DNA of 64,000 nucleotides, taken from the NCBI GenBank assembly GCA_037349315.1, contig JBAIAC010000026.1, positions 29,231,501 through 29,295,500 of the forward strand, given 5' to 3'. Position 1 is the stretch's first letter. Every line of letters begins with the position of its first letter. Below, piece after piece: positions 1-10,347 of the stretch. Origin of the DNA: Chelydra serpentina (lineage: Eukaryota > Chordata > Testudines > Chelydridae). The position numbers and the translations under genes are program-made. The notes beneath the pieces were generated by a model. The model was given only the letters and a program-made list of their open reading frames with translations, did no database searches and was not told where the DNA came from.

Positions 1-365
1 TGTGACCTGACTAAGTTCAGTGAAATTGGATGGGTGTAACTGGGAGCAGAATTTGTCCTTGTATGTTAAAAATGAGGACCTCCCCTAGTCAAGCAGCTGA
101 CATTTTCCCCTCTGCACATAACACATCCATTCCACCGTCCTGGAGAGTCTTACAAACCTTAATAAAGCCTCACAGTGGCATTCTGAAGTAGGTAAATACT
201 ATATCCGTTCTACAGAATGAGTCTTGGAGTGGTTAAATGAATACCCCACCATCACCTAGTGAATCAGTGACAGACCTGGAAACTGTCCTAGGCGCCTTCT
301 CCAACCACACAGCAGAACTCCCTTTCCACAGAGCAATAATTCCCACAAAGCACTTTTCATCTGTG

Positions 366-535
366 GATCTCAACATACTTAAAAAAGAGGTCAGCATCGT
401 TAGTCCTGTTTTATGGATGGGGAAACTGAGGCAGAAGGCACTGAATTTATTTGCCTAGCAATCCAGTGGCAGTGCTAGGAATGGAGCAGCTCCTGAGTCC
501 CACTCTAGTGCGTTATCCACTAAGCCAAACTGCAC
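366..535 (+). repeat. MIR-type SINE fragment
   Basis: The core 'tggatggggaaactgaggca' at about 412-431, followed by 'tggcagtgctaggaatgg' and a cysteine/tRNA-like end near 'ttatccactaagcc', follows the well-known MIR layout (gaaactgaggcacag, then gtcacacagc, then gcagagccgggatt, then cttaaccact). It is strongly diverged, as expected for an old amniote CORE-SINE. Confidence 0.6.
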
Positions 536-721
536 ACCTTAAAATGAGATCATGACCTACTCTTCTATTTTTTCACCTTTCCTGGTAGTTTCTATCACTA
601 CACAGTCTGTAACCTGTGCCGCCTTATTTCCTTGTAACACACTTTTTTGTTCAATAGAACACTCATCTGGCTAAATACTTAGACGGCTCCCATCGCCATA
701 GTATCAGATTGACTCACACGA

Positions 722-1315
722 TGTGTTCTCACAACACCTGGGTGAGGTAGAGAAGTGGTTCTCAACCAGGGATACATGTAGCCCTGGGGGTGTGCCAAGG
801 TCTTCCAGGGGTTACATCAACTCATCTAGATATTTGCCTAATTTTACAACCAGCTACATAAAAAAAACTAGCGAAGTCAGTACAAACTAAAATTGCATAC
901 AGACAATGACTTGTTTATACGGCTCTATATACTATACACTGAATAGTAAGTACAATATTTATATTCCAATTGATGTATTTTATAATTTATATGGTACGAA
1001 TGAGCAAGTAAGCAATTTTTCAGTACTAGTGTGATGTGACACTGTATTTTTATGTCTGAGTTTGTAAACAAGTAATTTTTAAGTGAGGTGAAACTTGGGA
1101 GTACACAAGACAAATCAGACTTCTGAAAGGAGTACAGTCGTCTGGAAAGGTTGAGCGCCACTGAGGTAGAGAACTACTATTCCTCATTTGCCGATGAGGA
1201 ACTGAGGCACAGGGAGGTTAAATGACTTGCCCAGGATCACCCAGGAAGTCTGTGACAGAGCCAGGAAATGAACCTACATCTCTGGAGTGCTTCAGTATTT
1301 TAGCCACAAGACTAT
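722..1315 (+). repeat. MIR-type SINE split by a hAT MITE
   Basis: The left part (about 722-752, 'tctcacaacacctgggtgag') and the right part (1172-1315, 'gaggaactgaggcacaggga' then 'tgacttgcccaggatcaccc' and 'gacagagccaggaaatgaac') join into one MIR once the 753-1163 insertion and one copy of its 8-bp duplication are removed. Insertion into a recognisable older SINE gives a relative date for the DNA transposon. Confidence 0.65.
753..1163. mobile_element. Non-autonomous hAT-type element (MITE), 411 bp
   Basis: The ends are inverted repeats: aagtggttctcaacc on the left against ggttgagcgccactg on the right, matching at 12 of 15 positions when reverse-complemented. Identical 8-bp duplications, aggtagag, flank it at 745-752 and 1164-1171. 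An 8-bp duplication with CAGTGGTTCTCAACC-like ends is the hAT signature. The interior is AT-rich and has no transposase ORF. Confidence 0.8.
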
Positions 1316-1859
1316 CCTCCTCCTCTTATTCTAGGCTGCGGTTTAGATTTGGATTTTGTTGCTTTGTGTTTTAATAATAGCCATAATTGAAAATGTACAC
1401 ATCTATTACAGTCTACATTGAATCTGTTACTTTTAGCAAAGTTCATTTGTCTCTTGGCCAGACTATGGATTATGTATAATATTTTAAAATATCTCCTTCC
1501 ACGCTCGGTCTCCCGGGATCCTGAAGCAGCCAATCATCTGCTGGCACTAATCAAAGAGAGCTATTTAGCTTTTGAGCAAAAACGTTGTCCTGCCTCAGAT
1601 GGTTAAATGGTTTAGCTTTATATTGTGGTAAAATACTTCCAAAGGTTGTGTTTATTCTAGCTGATTTCCTGCCATGTTCTTCAACGATATATGACTGGCA
1701 CAAGGGGAGTCTCAAGACAGACATTAGCATTTGCACAAAGCTTAGGGCCTTGTCTTATTATTTTTTTCTGTTTTTATGTAAGAGGCTGTATTGATGTGTG
1801 ATATAAAATGGCGGTATTACTGTTATTTATTTGTAATGCAATAGTGTCTAACGGCTGCA

Positions 1860-2720
1860 TTTAGAATTGGATCCCATTACACCATACAGAGATTAAAATG
1901 AAAAGACAGTCCCGGCCTCAAAGAGTTTACAAACTTAGTATATGAAAGGAGACAACAAGCAGATGGGAGACTCTGTAATGGTGAGATGATTATGATTGTT
2001 GTACCAAGCAACAGTTCTGACTCATGGCTGCCTAGCCATTGTCAAATGTCTTGTAGGCATAACAACAGAAGTGACTGAAGGAGAAATTTGAAGACCATTA
2101 TGACTGCCAGTGTTAATGGTCACTAAATTAGTGGCTTTGCATATTTTTATGGGGAGATCCACTTATGCACAAGTAGCAGAATGGGAGAAAGCATGAAAGT
2201 GTTTAAGGGAAGATTGGACGGCTAGGTGGTAACGGCTGGCCTTGTCAGAGCAGAGGTGGTGGTTGATGTCTCAGTACCATATAAGAAGTGTAGGGCTGAG
2301 CCGTAACAGTCCTTAAAAGTGAGGGCAAGTTGTTTGTGTTGGTGGAAGGATGAAAAGAGGGAAGCGAAGTGAAGTGGCTGGGATGGTGAGCCTTGCAGAG
2401 GTTCTTTGCAGGAAAGTTTAGAAGGATTTTTAAAAGGATGGGATCAAGATGGCGTTTATCAAGGCCAGACAGGCGGATGTTGTAGTTCAGAGCCTTGTCA
2501 AGACATGACGAGATGAGGGTTTGGATGAGAATTTTAGCTGTGGAAACAGAGGGGAAAGTCTGGATCTTAGAGAAACAGCAACGTTTACATGCAGACTAGA
2601 GGTGTGGGTCTAAAGGGAGGGCCAGGTTATGGTGCTGGGTCACAAAATCAATAGTGGTGTGTTCCACAGGCTTGTAGTTCATACTGGAGCACAAGTCCTG
2701 GGGAAAGACATGGTGCTGCT
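1860..2720 (+). repeat. Old long interspersed repeat, family not named
   Basis: The stretch opens with a segment like 'cagtcccggcctcaaagag', then 'gacaacaagcagatggga', 'atgggagaaagcatgaaagt' and 'caaggccagacaggcggatg'. I recognise this succession as a recurrent diverged repeat of reptile genomes, LINE-like but not CR1. Only the first segment recurs in this window (21542-21660, 39739-39786, 62535-62632). I cannot name the family without a library search. Confidence 0.4.
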
Positions 2721-3129
2721 TACAAGAATTCGGGAAGAGGTTACTGCGTTACTCAGGGTGTCACACTGCAGCTGTTGCCACTTCCAAGGGGAAAGAGGGA
2801 TTCCTGTCCTCCACTTGGGTTTCTCTCCAGCCACCTCCCAAAGAATAACCTACACCGGGGGACCCAGGGAATGAAATCACCAATATAGATCAGCACAAAA
2901 GTCCTCCACCCAGCCAAAGTAAACATGCCTTCTTGTAGGAAGAGGTGTGTATGAAGGGGAAGCTCATGAAAGGTTTAAAGATAGAAACGTATAACCTATA
3001 GATGTCATTTTGAGCCATTGGCTGGGGTTTGCCCAGATGGAGGGGAAAGCAGATTGAATCGTTCCTCTGTACCAATAGCCTCCTATCCCAGATTCTGTTT
3101 TCATAAAGGATTAACACAGTCTTACTGGC

Positions 3130-3493
3130 ATGTCGACACTGTATCTGGGAGAAAGTGTCCCAGCCCCGGTCCACAGACTTAGAATCATAGAATATCAGGG
3201 TTGGAAGGGACCTTAGGAGGTCATCTAGTCCAACCCCCTGCTCAAAGCAGGACCAATCCCCAATTTTTGCCCCAGATCCTTAAAGGGCCCCCTCAAGGAT
3301 TGAACTCACAACCCTGGGTTTAGCAGGCCAATACTCAAACCACTGAGCTATCCCTCCCCCCACTAGCTTGCACTAGCCCTCTAAAAATAGCTGTGTAGAC
3401 AGTGCTTTGACATTGCAGCTCGGGTGGGGGCTTGGGCTCTCAAACTCACCCCCCAGGCTTCAGAGCCTGAGTTCCCAGATGCAGTGTAGACAT
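3130..3493. mobile_element. MITE with 21-bp terminal inverted repeats, split by a SINE
   Basis: The left end at 3130-3150 and the reverse complement of the right end at 3473-3493 match at 19 of 21 positions (core tctggga preceded by atgtc-acact). Removing the SINE at 3181-3362 leaves a unit of about 182 bp, with 'aaaaatagctgtgtagaca' inside. Related tctacactgc-type ends occur at 36926-37178. No transposase is encoded. No clear target duplication was found. Confidence 0.55.
3181..3362 (-). mobile_element. Cry-type tRNA-derived SINE, copy 1
   Basis: In reverse orientation it starts ggggggagggatagctcag, carries a pol III A box (tagctcagtgg) and B box (gagttcaatcc), then the body 'aaaaattggggattggtcct', and ends with the CR1-like tail ...caaccctgatattctatg. 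The same unit occurs at 35873 and 58121. The 3' tail matches the 3' end of the CR1 copies in this window, as reported for turtle Cry SINEs, which borrow the CR1 machinery. Confidence 0.85.
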
Positions 3494-4251
3494 TCCCCAA
3501 AAATAAGTGTTATAAAATATATGGTACTGCTGAGCTGATCAGCTTTTTTAGGATGATGAAACCATTTTATTTTGATCTTCCCACAGGCAAGTTTTTTCCC
3601 ATGGTATGTTGCATTTGTTGTCTCTGTACCGAGCAGCTGCATTGCTAACATAGATATAAAGCTCCCGCGGGTGATATAAACTGGCCATCAGGAAGTTTAG
3701 ACTTGAAATCAGATGACGGTTTCTAACCATCAGAGGAGTGAAGTTCTGGAACAGCCTTCCAAGGGGAGCAGTAGGGGCAAAAGACATATCTAGCTTCAAG
3801 ACTAAGCTTGATAAGTTTATGGAGGGGATAGTATGATGGGATAGCCTAATTTTGGCTATTAATTGATCTTCGACTATTAGCGGTAAATATGCCCAATGGC
3901 CTGTTAGATGGGGTGGGATCTGAGTTATTACAGAGAATTCTTTCCTGGGTGTCTGGCTGGTGAGTCTTGCCCACATGCTCGGGGTTTAGCTGATCACCAT
4001 ATCTGGGGTCGGGAAGGAATTTTCCTCCAGGGCACATTGGCAGAGGCCCTGGGCAGTTTTTTCCTTCCTCTGTAGCGTGGGGCACGGGTCACTTGCTGGA
4101 GGATTCTATGGATGATTCTCTGCACTTTGAAGTCTTTAAACCATGATTTGAGGACTTCAATAGCTCAGACATAGGTTGGGAGTTTATTACAGGAGTGGGT
4201 GGGTGAGATTCTGTGGCCTGCGTTGTGCAGGAGGTCAGACTAGATGATCAT

Positions 4252-5203
4252 GGTGCAAGTGCTGGTGGAACCAACTAGGGGAAAAGCACTTCTTGACCTG
4301 CTGCTCACAAACAGGGAAGAAATAGTAGAGGAAGCAATAGTGGATGGGAACCTGGGAGGCAGTGACCATGAGATGGTCCAGTTCAGGATCCTGACACAAG
4401 GAAGAAAGGAGAGCAGTAGAATACAGAGCCTAGACTTCAGAAAAGCAGACTTTGACTCCCTCAGGGAACTGATGGGCAAGGTCCCCTGGGAGAATAACAT
4501 GAGGGGGAAAGGAGTCGAGGAAAGCTGGCTGTATTTTAAAGAATCCTTATTGAGGTTGCAGGAACAAACCATCCCGATGTGTAGAAAGAAAAGTAAATAT
4601 GGCAGGCGACCAGCTTGGCTTAACAGTGAAATCCTTGCTCGTCTTAAACACAAAAAAGCAGCGTACAAGAAGTGGAAGATTGGACAAATGACCAGGGAGG
4701 AGTATAAAAATATTGTTCAGGCATGCAGGAGTGAAATTAGGAAGGCCAAATCACACTTGGAGTTGCAGCTAGCCGGAGATGTTAGGAGTAACAAGAAGGG
4801 TTTCTTCAGGTATGTGAGCAACAAGAAGAAAGTCAAGGAAAGTGTGGGCCCCTTGCTGAATGAGGGAGGGAACCTAGTGACAGAGGATGTGGAGAAAGCT
4901 AGTGTACTCAATGCTTTTTTTGCCTCTGTCTTCACAGACAAGGTCAGCTCCCAGGCGGCTGCACTCTGCAGCACGGTATGGGGAGGAGGTGACCAGCCCT
5001 CTGTGGAGAAAGAAGTAATTCGGGACTATTTAGAAAAGCTGGACGAACACAAGTCCATGGGGCCGGATGCACTGCATCCGAGGGTGCTAAAGGAGTTGGC
5101 CGATGTGATTGCAAAGCCATTGGCCATTATCTTTGACAAATCATGGCAATCGGGGGAGGTCTCGGATGACTGGAAAAAAGCTAATGTAGTGCCCATCTTT
5201 TAA
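4252..5203 (+). pseudogene. CR1 ORF2 fragment: endonuclease C-terminus and linker
   Basis: The frame begins inside the AP-endonuclease domain; the GGSDHEMVQF segment holds the conserved SDH motif of the endonuclease active site. A basic linker rich in KKG and KKV follows. The frame ends at a TAA at 5201-5203 where the sister copy has AAA, a single-base nonsense change in a run of A. The Met at 4244 belongs to flanking DNA and is not the true start. It is a relic and would not make a working protein. Confidence 0.8.
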
Positions 5204-6187
5204 AAAGGGAAGAAGGAAGATCCGGGGAACTACAGGCCAGTCAGTCTCACCTCAGTCCCTGGAAAAATCATGGAACAGGTCCTCAAGGAATCAATTCTGA
5301 ACCACTTAAAGGAGGGGAAAGTGATCAGGAACAGTCAGCATGGATTCACCAAGGGCAAGTCATGCCTGACTAACCTAATTGCCTTCTATGATGAGATAAC
5401 TGGCTCTGTGGATGAGGGGAAAGCAGTGGATGTGCTATTTCTTGACTTTAGCAAAGCTTTTGATACAGTCTCCCACAGTGTTCTTGCCAGCAAGTTAAAG
5501 AAGTATGGGCTGGATGAATGGACGGTAAGGTGGATAGAAAACTGGCTGGATGGTCGTGCTCAACGGGTAGTGATCAATGGCTCCATGTCTAGTTGGCAGC
5601 CGGTATCAAGTGGAGTGCCCCAAGGGTCGGTGCTGGGGCCGGTTTTGTTCAATATCTTCATCAACAATCTGGAGGATGGTGTGGACTGCACCCTTAGCAA
5701 GTTTGCAGATGACACTAAACTGGGAGGAGTGGTTGATACGCTGGAGGGTAGGGACAGGATACAGAGGGACCTAGACAAATTAGAGGATTGGGCCAAAAGA
5801 AATCTGATGAGGTTCAACAAGGACAAGTGCAGAGTCCTGCACTTAGGATGGAAGAATCCCATGCACTGCTACAGACTAGGGACCGAATGGCTGGGCAGCA
5901 GTTCTGCAGAAAAGGACCTAGGGGTTACAGTGGACGAAAAGCTGAATATGAGTAAACAGTGTGCCCTTGTTGCCAAGAAGGCTAACGGCATTTTGGGCTG
6001 TATAAGTAGGGGCATTGCCAGCAGATCGAGGGACGTGATTATTCCCCTCTATTCGGCACTGGTGAGGCCTCATTTGGAGTACTGTGTCCAGTTTTGGGCC
6101 CCACACTACAAGAAGGATGTGGATAAATTGGAAAGAGTCCAACGGAGGGCAACAAAAATGGTTAGGGGGCTGGAGCACATGACTTAG
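5204..6187 (+). pseudogene. CR1 ORF2 fragment: reverse transcriptase domain
   Basis: All core RT motifs are present in order: motif [14 protein letters not shown] (catalytic Asp codon at 5444-5446), motif [13 protein letters not shown], and motif C FADD, the catalytic pair. The C-terminal region follows up to a TAG at 6185-6187, where the sister copy has TAT. Downstream, in another frame, are the last roughly 95 codons of ORF2 (about 6212-6505). The RT core itself is intact, but the upstream nonsense codon and missing 5' end make the copy non-autonomous. Confidence 0.85.
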
Positions 6188-7199
6188 GAGGAGAGGCTGA
6201 GGGAACTGGGATTGTTTAGCCTGCAGAAGAGAAGAGTGAGGGGGGATTTGATAGCTGCTTTCAGCTACCTAAAAGGGGGTTCCAAAGAGGATGGATCTAG
6301 ACTGTTCTCAGTGGTAGAAGATGACAGAACAAGGAGTAATGGTCTCAAGTTGCAGAGGGGGAGGTTTAGGTTGGATATTAGGAAAAACTTTTTCACTAGT
6401 AGGGTGGTGAAGCACTGGAATGGGTTACCTAGGGAGGTGGTGGAATCTCCTTCCTTAGAGGTTTTTAAGGTCAGGCTTGACAAAGCCCTGGCTGGGATGA
6501 TCTAGTTGGGGTTGGTCCTGCTTTGAGCAGGGGGTTGGACTAGATGACCTCCTGAGGTCCCTTCCAACCCTGAGATTCTATGATTCTATGATCATAATGG
6601 TCCCTTCTGACCTTAAAGTCTATGAGTTGTCACGGAGCAGTTTAATGTGCCTGGTACTACTTTGACTTGAATATGTTTCTGCATTCAGCTACACTGAGAT
6701 TTCTTTTTTTAACTTCCCAAAGGCTTGTTTCTTAATTTGAGCTGTGTAGCAAAAATGGAGCCTATTGATTCAAATAATATTCAAAAGAGGATTTTGCAAG
6801 ACACACTTGATAATTATGTTGCATTACTCATCGTTTCATAGGAAAGCTGCACTTAATTTCCACACTGCAAAATCATACAGGAGATAATTAGAAATTTTTT
6901 TTTTTCCATTTGGATAGCAAGTTATTAAACATTTACTATATATGTAGCAAGCAAATTGCTTTGGTTTTACTGTAATGACTGTGTGCGCTTAATGAAATTC
7001 CAAAGGAAACTGAATATTAGCAAACATCAGTGAGCACCTCAACAGAGATTACTGCTGGGTCTTGTTTTCAAAATGGAGAATAGCTGACAGGTTTGAGGGG
7101 ATAGAAAATAAAGAAGCAGAGATGGTGTAAAACAACAGACAGTTAAAGCATAATTTTGAATTGTTTGCTCCAGGCATAAGATGTCCTTAAACTATTAGA

Positions 7200-7300
7200 A
7201 CCAGATTCAGGAAAGCATCCCTATTCAGGAAGGCTGCTTTAAGCATGTGCTTGAAGTTGAGATTTAAGCAGGCGTTTACGCGCTTTCCTGAACTGGGATC
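7200..7300. repeat. Imperfect palindromic interspersed repeat
   Basis: The left arm 'cagattcaggaaagcatccc' and right arm 'gcgctttcctgaactgggat' are roughly complementary, with 'taagcatgtgcttgaagttg' near the middle. This type of 'caggaaagca...' hairpin repeat is familiar from bird and reptile genomes. No coding capacity. Confidence 0.4.
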
Positions 7301-8925
7301 TCACCAAAGTGCATTAATGAAGTATCATCCGCAAGGTACACAGCACCCTCAATTCCCACTGAATTAGTAGCAGCTGAAGGAGCTCAGCACACTGAAGGAT
7401 TGATCCATAAGGACAGAACCAAAGAAGAGCTGAATGGAAAATGTGGGATTGGGGCATGGGGCTGGTTCTTCAAAAAAAACCTAACATGATGTTAATGAAA
7501 AGAAGTCCTTGTTTTTTTGTCAAATTTGTCAGTGGAAAATTTCAGCTTTTCATCAAAAAACTACACCGAAGAAACCAAAAACTGAAATTTTGCAGCTGAA
7601 AAATGCTGCAAAAAACCCTACCAGTTTTCAAACAAAAATCCAAAATTTTCAGGGAAAGCAGACAATTTCTGCAAAATGTTTTGTTACACAGACAAAAGGG
7701 TTTTCACTGAATTTCAATTGAACACTTTCAACCAACCCTGCCAAGGACCCTGAGAATGCAAGGTTAAGACTAAATTAAGTTACAAACTGATCACAGTATG
7801 TACAATTCTCATAATTTGATAGTAGATAAAAAAGTTACTTCCTCCATTGGTGACATTCTTGGTTTTCCATGATTGTAGAGTTGCTGAAATGATGTATATA
7901 TGTATATTATTTTGTTGCAACTACTATTTAAAAATCAGAATATGAAACTACTGATTGTCTAATTTGCATGACTGCAGCTAGCCAATCATCATATTTAACC
8001 TTGCACTTCTTCTCATGAAGATATGCATTCCAAATGAATCAGGTGCTGCAGTTCTGCAGGTCTCGCTAATTGCAGATGGGCACTATTAATAAAATCATAC
8101 TTAGGCAGCAACACTGTTATAGTGCGATTCCTAAAAGAGGTGGAATTGGCTCCTTAGTTGCATTACACTCTCATTTTAGAACTGATAGCAATAACGTAGA
8201 ACAAGATTATTATTTCAGCAGCCTTTTAAGTCATTTGTTTCTAAGCAGAAATGAATTCCATGTTTTTATTCATGTTCAGCTAGATAAAGAAACAGCTAGA
8301 TATAGGAAACGTAAATGGTCCTACTCAAGTTGTTTATTCATGGGAGTGCCTTTAAATAACCAGTTAGATAGTTGTCCATCACCTTCTAAATTCTGACATT
8401 TTACTTTTAATTGTAACTTTTTTTTGTTAAATTCTTCATTTGTTTTCATGTATAGTTGCTTTCAAGGCACTAATTAAAGTGTGATTACAATAAAACTATC
8501 CCAGATCCCCATAATACACATCACTATCCTAGTCACTGGAGGCAAATAATGTGTGGTTATTATGTGGTAGTGTGCATTTTTAATGAAAAAGAACTATTGC
8601 AGTTCAAAAGTAAGAGTCTGCTTTGCCACTGGGCTTTAGCACAGCTAATGAGATACAGTAATGTTCTTCCCTTTGCTCTAACACGTAATCCAACAAATTC
8701 AAAGTATTGTTAGAAGGAAATGTACATTAACCAACAATACTTTGCATTTCTATTGCTTTACTGTACGTCTTTAAAGAGCTGTATGTAAAATGAGTATTTT
8801 CATTAGACGACATGCTTGGCTGTCTATCGGTTATGGCACAGTTGAAAATTTGCCATTATTGTAGTGTATAACTGTGTTTTAAAATATATATACTTTTAGA
8901 ATCTCTTGTGGAGGTTTTGAAGTAA

Positions 8926-8930
8926 GAGCT
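8926..8930. repeat. Target-site duplication, left (gagct)
   Basis: The five bases gagct abut the TG of the 5' LTR and are repeated exactly at 16089-16093 after the CA of the 3' LTR. A 5-bp duplication is what Ty3/gypsy integrases make. Confidence 0.9.
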
Positions 8931-9346
8931 TGTGACAGTGTCCCCATAAAACTTTATGGGGAGATGCTTATAACTATATATGTGTAACGTTTTATGCTAC
9001 ATGTGCCATGTAACATATCTCTGTGAAAGTTATGACCTACTGAATTTATTCCTCCTGTTTGTAGGCATGTATCATTGTTGTGGTGGTAGTTATGAACATT
9101 GGTTTTATATTTGCTGGTTTTATGCATAGCTTTTGTAAGAACATGGGGCCAGGTCCAGAGGAAGGAATGTGCAAGTTGAGTACAAGTACTTAACAGACAA
9201 AAGAAGGTGCAGACCCCAATCCACATCGGGGCCCCAGTCAAGGATGCAACTGGTTAGACTGGTTAGGGCACATGGACAGGTGACTTGCCCATGTGATCCC
9301 AAAACTCCAGGGCTACTGGATCCTACGCAGGGAGAGGAAGAAAGGC

Positions 9347-9353
9347 TATAAAA
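9347..9353 (+). promoter_or_regulatory. TATA box of the 5' LTR
   Basis: TATAAAA in the context aggctataaaagccc, about 415 bp into the LTR. Transcription would be expected to start around 9375-9385, defining U3/R. ATTAAA motifs near 9651 and 9803 are candidate poly(A) signals. The same sites recur 6033 bp downstream in the 3' LTR. Confidence 0.6.
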
Positions 9354-9763
9354 GCCCTTGCAAGACCCTTCCATTTTGGCTTCAGCTGGCTAAAGGGAGA
9401 GGCTCTCCACCCCCCCAAGGACATTCCTGAGGGGAACTGAACAAAGGACAAAGACACCAGGGGGTGCGGCTGCTGGACCTAGGCTAATTCTACAGCCTGT
9501 AAAAAGGAAAATATCCGAATCTGGTGAGGCTTTTATCTGTGTTAACTTTGAATAGACGTAGACGTGCGTGTTTTATTTTATTTTACTAAGTAACTTGCTT
9601 TGTTCTGTCTGTCACCAATTGAACTCACTTACATCCTATTTTTTGTACTTATTAAAATCACTTTTTACTTATTAAGTTTCCTTGAGTACGAGTTAGTGCA
9701 AAGGGAGAGCAAACAGGTGTGCATACTTTCTATCTGTGAAATAGAAGGCGAACTGTTTATGAG

Positions 9764-9794
9764 TTTACCCTGTATAAGCGTTATACAGGGTAAA
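9764..9794. repeat. Perfect 14-bp hairpin in the LTR
   Basis: TTTACCCTGTATAA at 9764-9777 and its exact reverse complement at 9781-9794 surround a 3-base loop, gcg. It is duplicated in the 3' LTR at 15797-15827. It lies downstream of the TATA box and so should be in the transcript. Its role is unknown. Confidence 0.85.
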
Positions 9795-10056
9795 ACGGAT
9801 TTATTAAAGGGTTTGAACCTCCTTGGAGTTGAGCAGCTGGGTGTCAAAGGCAAGAGCGCTTCCAGGGGCCTTACAGTGGTGAGTGGACTTGGTTCGGACC
9901 TGGGTCTGTGTTTGCAGCAGATCAGTGGAATCTGGCTCAAAACAGACAGGATTCGGGAGTCCCAAGTTGGAAAAGGCCTGGAAGCAGGGGCAGAAGCAGC
10001 CTTGGCACACCAGGTGGCAGCACCAAGCAGGTCTCTGTGGCCCCAACCCGTCACAG

Positions 10057-10075
10057 TGGCGTAGTCGAGCAGGAT
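10057..10075 (+). other. Primer-binding site, tRNA-Ser-like
   Basis: One base after the LTR the sequence runs TGGCGTAGTCG then AGCAGGAT. The 3' end of vertebrate tRNA-Ser (AGA/TGA isoacceptors, ...CCTGCCGACTACG plus CCA) is complementary to it, apart from one extra A after the first 11 bases. The tRNA sequence is from memory; assignment to serine is the best fit I can make. Confidence 0.65.
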
Positions 10076-10347
10076 CTGTGCACAGCTGTTTGCTTTGACG
10101 TACTGGTAGTGATTTTAAGTGAGTTTTAAGTGTGGTGGCTGGAAAACAGACAAAGTGGTTACTGGTTTGTTATTTTCTGTTTGCTTATTTCGGGTAAGGG
10201 AAGTAGGGACAGAAAAGGAAATCAAATAAGTAAGAGTGAAGATCGGGGAAGCTGGGAAAGTCTCTTAACTGAAGAGCTCCTGATCTGAGTGCAGTCCAGT
10301 TTCAGTGAACTGCAGAGGGGCGTGGCCCAGCACCAGACAGCAATAAG

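Larger units (their letters stand above)
4252..6587 (+). mobile_element. CR1 LINE, 5'-truncated, inserted in an older CR1
   Basis: The sequence runs from the endonuclease C-terminus through the reverse transcriptase and 3' UTR to the tail attctatgattctatg. Target duplications atgatcat flank it at 4244-4251 and 6588-6595. The 5' truncation is typical of target-primed reverse transcription. It is closely similar to the copy at 43520-45838, so both come from one young subfamily. Two nonsense changes break the frame. Confidence 0.9.
3685..6631 (+). mobile_element. Older CR1 LINE 3' end, interrupted by a younger CR1
   Basis: The left part (3685-4251) reads through decayed CR1 ORF2 C-terminal sequence ('gttctggaacagccttccaa') and 3' UTR to 'caggaggtcagactagatga'. 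The right part (6588-6631) gives its end, 'atcataatggtcccttctga'...'gtctatgagt'. The 2336-bp insertion between them is a separate CR1 with an 8-bp duplication. The left part has stops in all frames and is non-functional. Confidence 0.75.
8931..10055 (+). repeat. 5' LTR of Gmr1-like element
   Basis: It starts TGTGACAGTG and ends CCGTCACA; TGTGAC and GTCACA form a short terminal inverted repeat. It is 1125 bp, long for a gypsy LTR. Alignment to the 3' LTR at a constant offset of 6033 shows no indel and one substitution (T at 9273, C at 15306). It contains a TATA box, ATTAAA-type poly(A) signals and a 14-bp hairpin. Confidence 0.95.

Noticed and set aside
3548..3976. 142-codon minus-strand ORF
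   Set aside because: It is the antisense of a decayed CR1 3' end with no domain of its own.
9600..10064. 154-codon ORF in the 5' LTR and its longer equivalent at 15633-16196
   Set aside because: It lies entirely within duplicated LTR sequence, has no recognisable domain and overlaps regulatory sequence; the 3' version simply reads on into flanking DNA.
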